Origin: UTCFX2 sp963788305
GTDB lineage: Bacteria > Chloroflexota > Anaerolineae > Anaerolineales > UBA4823
NCBI GenBank assembly: GCA_963788305.1
Contig: CAWBGK010000019.1
Span: 62,001-126,000, forward strand
Reading direction: 5' to 3'
Length of the DNA stretch: 64,000 nt
Shown: positions 59,866-64,000 of the stretch, piece after piece
Position numbering within the stretch: position 1 is the first letter of the stretch
Layout of the letters: every line of letters starts with the position of its first letter
Notes under the pieces: model-generated
What the model saw: the letters and a program-made list of their open reading frames with translations, nothing else
Database searches by the model: none
What the model was told of the DNA's origin: nothing
Made by a program: the position numbers and the translations under genes

Positions 59866-61155
59866 ATGGATCGCGACCAGATTTCCAACCCTCAACTGTT
59901 CCACTGCCCTACCTGCGGCGCCAGCCTTCCTGTTCCTGACGCGCCATCAATTCGCTGCGAATATTGCGGAAGCAATGTCCTTGTACCGCTTGAATATCTC
60001 CCGCGCAAAGAGGCTGACCATGACCATCCAGTCTCTCCGGTCATCATTCAGGTCTCCTCCCCAGGTGGAAATGCTGAACCTTCTCGCCGGGGAAACGCCT
60101 CGTTGATTCTCATCCTGATCGTTGTTTTCGTCAGCATCTGCGTGTTCTCCAGCGTCCTTATGTCCGCGACAGGCGTATTCACCTCGGCCGCGATATTTGG
60201 TGAGGCAGTCAAAGACTTTTCCCCAACAGAGATAGGCGCGATTGTGCCAACAATGGCTGTGAATCTACCGACTTTGGTTCCTGCTGCAGCCACGCCTCCA
60301 GCCGTGCAGGTGGAGCTCTTGTTTGGCGGTGACGGCACCGGCCCCGGTCTATTCGATGATCCGCGCTATGTGGCTGTCGATCCCCAGGGAAATATATTTG
60401 TAGCAGATTATTCCGATGGTCGCATCCAGAAATTCGACCAGGACGGCAGTTTCATCCAGCTCATCCAGGTAGAGCCGGACCGCAACGATAATGTTATCAT
60501 CCGATCCATGGCGCCAAATTTCAGCGGCAGCCTCTATATAGCGCGGGGGGGTGATCTTCTGATCTACAATACAGCGGATGGCGCTTCTGCTGGCTCGATC
60601 CCCGGGCAGTTTCCAGATTTGAACCACGACCAGGTCGCAATCGACCCGTCCAACCGCATTTACGCAATGAACACAGCCAGCGCAGACGATGGGCTGCTTC
60701 AATATGATTCGCAGGGCAATCTCCTCTGGAAAAAAGACTCCCTCTTGGAAGGAATCGCCCCTAAAAACGAACCATCCAGCATCAACAGGATTGCTGTAGA
60801 CGGTATGGGCAACATGTTTGTCCTCAACTCGTTCGCCAGTGAGATATACAAATTCGACGATCAAGGCAGCTTCCTGGATCGATTCGGCAGTAAGGGGAAC
60901 GCCGAGCAGCAATTCAACAGCCCCGATGCGATGGCCGTAGACGGTAAAGGGCGGGTCTTCGTGGTCGATACGTCCCAGGGTTATCAGCTCAAGGTCTTTG
61001 ATAACAGCGGCTCATTTCTTAAGTCGATTCCCTGGCCAGACGAGCTCACGTTTCCACGCATGATCCACTTCGATGTGAACGGAAAGCTTTACACGGTGAC
61101 AAACACCAGCCAGGTCGCCAGGATGGCGATCCAGGAGGAGGCGCTTGGCGATTAG
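59866..61155 (+). CDS. Zinc-ribbon, single-helix membrane protein with NHL-type beta-propeller
   Basis: A 429-residue protein. An N-terminal zinc ribbon (FHCPTCGASLPVPDAPSIRCEYCG) is followed by one membrane helix (ASLILILIVVFVSICVFSSVLM), a low-complexity stretch and a propeller of about six NHL repeats: DPRYVAVDPQGNIFVADYSDGRIQKFD, SINRIAVDGMGNMFVLNSFASEIYKFD, PDAMAVDGKGRVFVVDTSQGYQLKVFD. The propeller should be extracytoplasmic and the ribbon cytoplasmic. It sits 64 bp after the E1 beta gene and three bases before the lipoyl-acyltransferase gene, so it is co-transcribed with them. It could bind glycan or lipid intermediates at the membrane; nothing in the sequence proves this. Confidence 0.78.
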   Translation: MDRDQISNPQLFHCPTCGASLPVPDAPSIRCEYCGSNVLVPLEYLPRKEADHDHPVSPVIIQVSSPGGNAEPSRRGNASLILILIVVFVSICVFSSVLMSATGVFTSAAIFGEAVKDFSPTEIGAIVPTMAVNLPTLVPAAATPPAVQVELLFGGDGTGPGLFDDPRYVAVDPQGNIFVADYSDGRIQKFDQDGSFIQLIQVEPDRNDNVIIRSMAPNFSGSLYIARGGDLLIYNTADGASAGSIPGQFPDLNHDQVAIDPSNRIYAMNTASADDGLLQYDSQGNLLWKKDSLLEGIAPKNEPSSINRIAVDGMGNMFVLNSFASEIYKFDDQGSFLDRFGSKGNAEQQFNSPDAMAVDGKGRVFVVDTSQGYQLKVFDNSGSFLKSIPWPDELTFPRMIHFDVNGKLYTVTNTSQVARMAIQEEALGD

Positions 61156-61158
61156 ACG

Positions 61159-62243
61159 ATGGCTCATCCAATAACGATTCCGCTGCTCAATCCGAACGAG
61201 CCAGAAGCGCTGCTGGCTGCCCTCTTTGTCCATGAAGGTCAGCGCCTCGCTCTGGCGAGCTTATCGCGACGTTGGAAACGACCAAGTCGACCGCAGACCT
61301 GACTTCCGAAAAAGACGGATACGTTTCTGGGCTGAGTATGGCGCAGGGCCAGACCGTCAGGTCAGGCGAGACCCTTTGCTACCTGACTGAGCAGCCGGGA
61401 GAAATTCCTCCGAAACCAGCGCTCACCCCAATTGTCAGAGATGAATGGCAAAAGCAGCGCATCACGCAGCCGGCACTCGCCCTTGCCGTCCAGCTTGGGA
61501 TTGACTTGAGCCGCCTGCCTGCCGACTTGCTTGTCACCGAGAGCGTTGTCCGCGATCTTGCCAAATCCCTGAATGAAGTTGCCCCGCTCGATTTCTCTTC
61601 CTTCCCGTCTGATCCCTCTTCGGTTATCATCTACGGCGGCGGCGGGCATGGTAAATCGCTCATCGACCTGATCCGTCTGCTCCAGGTCTACCGGATCGTT
61701 GGGGTGATTGATGATGGTCTCCAGCCGGGCGAGCAGATCCTGGATGTTCCCGTCCTCGGCGGTTTTATAGCCCTGGGAGACCTTCGAGCGCAGGGCGTTC
61801 ATCTCGCTGTCAACGCAGTCGGGGGGATCGGCAACATCGCTGTCCGCATCGATGTCTTCCAGCGTCTGATGGCGGCCGGCTTCACCTGCCCGGCGGTCGT
61901 CCATCCTGCTTCATGGGTTGAAGCGAGCGCCTCCCTGGCGGATGGCGTCCAGGTCTTTGCCCATGCTTATGTCGGCAGCGGTGTCCGGGTAGGATACGGG
62001 TGCATCGTCAATACTGCCGCAGTCGTCTCGCACGACTGCATTCTTGAGGAGTACGCCAACATTTCCCCCGGTGCGCTGCTGGCTGGAGACGTTAAGATCG
62101 GCGCTGCGGCGCTGATTGGGATGGGCGCAACGATCAACCTTGGCGTCCGCGTGGGCGCTGGAGCCAGGATCGGCAACAGCGCTGCAGTAAAAGAAGACGT
62201 TCCTGAAAAAGGCATCGTTCGTGCCGGCGCAACCTGGCCATGA
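61159..62243 (+). CDS. Lipoyl domain + E1/E3-binding domain + NeuD/PglD-type sugar acyltransferase fusion
   Basis: About 361 residues, with one indel near 61250. Residues ~1-75 form a full lipoyl domain (ITIPLLNPNEPEALLAAL; FVHEGQ; ELIATLETTKSTAD, then GYVSG and GQTVRSGETLCYLTE), with the modifiable Lys at about residue 42 in ETTKS. Residues ~100-138 match the peripheral subunit-binding domain of E2 enzymes (ITQPALALAVQLGIDLSRLP, then LVTESVVRDL). From ~155 on the protein is a NeuD/PglD-like enzyme: VIIYGGGGHGKSLIDLI (nucleotide-sugar-binding part), then a left-handed beta-helix with the probable catalytic His in VVSHDCILEEYANISPGALLAG. The usual E2 acyltransferase domain (HHxxxDG) is absent. 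With the E1 genes just upstream, it probably transfers a lipoate-borne acyl group to a UDP-amino sugar. Confidence 0.85.
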
Positions 62244-62253
62244 GGAAAACTGA

Positions 62254-63449
62254 ATGACTTATCAATTTCGAGTTCCAATGTCCTCCCCAGACTTCAAGTG
62301 AGTCTGAGCGCGAGGCCGTCGCGTCAGTGCTTCGTACGCCGAATCTGAGCATGGGTGGAGAGATCCTCGCCTTTGAAGCTGCGTTCAAAGACTATACCGA
62401 CCTGCGTCATGCAATTGGCGTCAATTCCGGTACAGCCGGGCTGCATCTCTGCGTGCGCGCTGCTGGGAATCGGCGAAGGCGATCTGGTCATCACGACACC
62501 TTTCTCGTTTGTCTCATCGACCAACGTGCTGCTGTTCGAGCGCGCTGTCCCCATCTTTGTGGATGTCGATCCAAAAACCGGGAATATCGACCCGCTCATG
62601 GTTGACCGGGCTGTCGAGGACCTTACCGGCAGCAAGACATCGGCAAGGCGCTGGCTGCCTCGGCGGAGTGTGCAAGAAGGCGCCGTGCTGAAGGCAATCC
62701 TCTCCGTGGATGTTTTTGGCCAGCCGGCGGACATGGACCCGATCCAAAAGTCCGCAGATAAAGCCGGCTTGCAGATCATCGAGGATGCCTGCGAAGCGCT
62801 GGGAGCCGAGTACAAAGGCCGCAAAGCAGGGCTGCTGGGCGACAACGCCGTATTCGCATTCTATCCCAATAAACAGATCACCACTGGTGAAGGCGGGATG
62901 ATCGTTACCGATGACGACCGGGCTGCTGAGCTGATGCGTGCGCTGCGTAACCAGGGCCGCGCTCCAGGCGATACCTGGCTCTCTCATACGCACATGGGTT
63001 ACAACTACCGCCTGGATGAGATGTCCGCCGCCCTTGGCAGAGCTCAAATGCTCCGCCTGGAGGAGCTGCTCCTCAAGCGCGAGCGCGTCGCAGGCTGGTA
63101 CTCGGAACGCCTGGCGGAGATCTCCGGCGTGGAAGCGCCGCAGCTGGCCCCCGAGACCAGCCGGGCAAGCTGGTTCGTTTATGTCATCAGGGTCGCGCCA
63201 GAGCTCAACCGGGACCGGCTGGCAAAGCAGCTTGAAGAGCTGGGCATCCCTGCCAGGCCCTATTTCCTGCCGATTCACCTCCAACCCTATATGGTCGAGC
63301 GCTTCGGATACCAGCCTGGGGATTTCCCGGTCACGGAGGAGCTCGGCCGGAGAGGCCTGGCGCTGCCCTTCTCATCGGTGATGCGCGAAGAGCAGGTGGA
63401 GCTGGTCTGTTCGGCGCTGGCAGAAGCGGTTTCTGCCCAGAAAACATGA
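62254..63449 (+). CDS. DegT/DnrJ/EryC1/StrS-family nucleotide-sugar aminotransferase (two frameshifts)
   Basis: About 398 residues, a PLP enzyme that adds an amino group to a 4-keto (or 3-keto) nucleotide sugar. It opens MTYQFRVPMSSPDF, continues after an indel near 62296 with ESEREAVASVLRTPNLSMGGEILAFEAAF and NSGTAGLHLC, and after another near 62450 with the main part. DACEALGAEYKGRKAG carries the Asp contacting PLP, and FAFYPNKQITTGEGGMIVTDD the Schiff-base Lys. The C-terminal part (YNYRLDEMSAALGRAQMLRL) is standard. It would make the amine that the preceding acyltransferase acylates, as PglE does for PglD in Campylobacter. GAGG precedes its ATG, ten bases after the acyltransferase stop. 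Confidence 0.9.
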
Positions 63450-63464
63450 GATTCGGACGTTTGC

Positions 63465-64000
<536 letters not shown>

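Overview
The window looks like a stretch of a Chloroflexota chromosome, most plausibly Anaerolineae (inference). Grounds: many secreted beta-propeller and lipoprotein genes, a mevalonate-pathway decarboxylase, BMP-type nucleoside import genes, a secreted protein ending in an FLPVIM-type tail like those often seen in Anaerolineae, and frequent TTG/GTG starts. There is no rRNA or tRNA gene to settle this. The sequence carries many single-base indels. At least twenty otherwise well-conserved genes, including lon, pyrG, mfd and fmt, change frame once or more, several of them at short homopolymers. I treat most as assembly or read errors and annotate the reconstructed gene.

Layout. 0-5 kb: visibly GC-rich; Lon protease (5' end outside the window), a lone receiver protein, a PHP/AlbA protein, a GNAT and a MoaB/MogA-like protein. 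5-11 kb: acyl-CoA dehydrogenase and phosphodiester glycosidase on the minus strand, then a plus-strand murein-peptide operon (M55 aminopeptidase, NlpC/P60 peptidase, dipeptide epimerase) and a 57-residue membrane peptide with a terminator. 11-20.6 kb: HD-domain protein, class V aminotransferase, lipoprotein hydrolase, two MFS carriers, a broken acyltransferase and a secreted propeller. 20.6-30.8 kb: a minus-strand cation-homeostasis region with a KdpDE-like two-component system but no kdpFABC, a UspA-like membrane protein, an APC permease, an unknown gene, a P-type ATPase and two TrkA proteins. 31-41 kb: a BMP-type nucleoside ABC transporter divergent from a CodA-like deaminase, a flavin oxidoreductase, a YgeY-like hydrolase and an SsnA-like amidohydrolase, probably nucleobase or heterocycle import and breakdown. 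41-57 kb: mostly housekeeping (mevalonate decarboxylase, RseP, HEAT protein, AEC carrier, metallopeptidase, acylphosphatase, RadC, PlsC, PyrG, Pth, Mfd).

The most interesting part is 57.1-63.4 kb. A PglC-like sugar-phosphate transferase is followed, with tight spacing, by both subunits of a thiamine-diphosphate 2-oxoacid dehydrogenase (E1 alpha and beta), a zinc-ribbon/propeller membrane protein, a protein joining a lipoyl domain and an E1/E3-binding domain to a NeuD/PglD-type sugar acyltransferase, and a DegT-type sugar aminotransferase. This reads as a dehydrogenase complex in which the normal E2 catalytic domain has been replaced by a nucleotide-sugar N-acyltransferase, so that acyl groups could pass from a 2-oxoacid through lipoate to an amino sugar without CoA. 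That mechanism is inference; the domain architecture is read directly.
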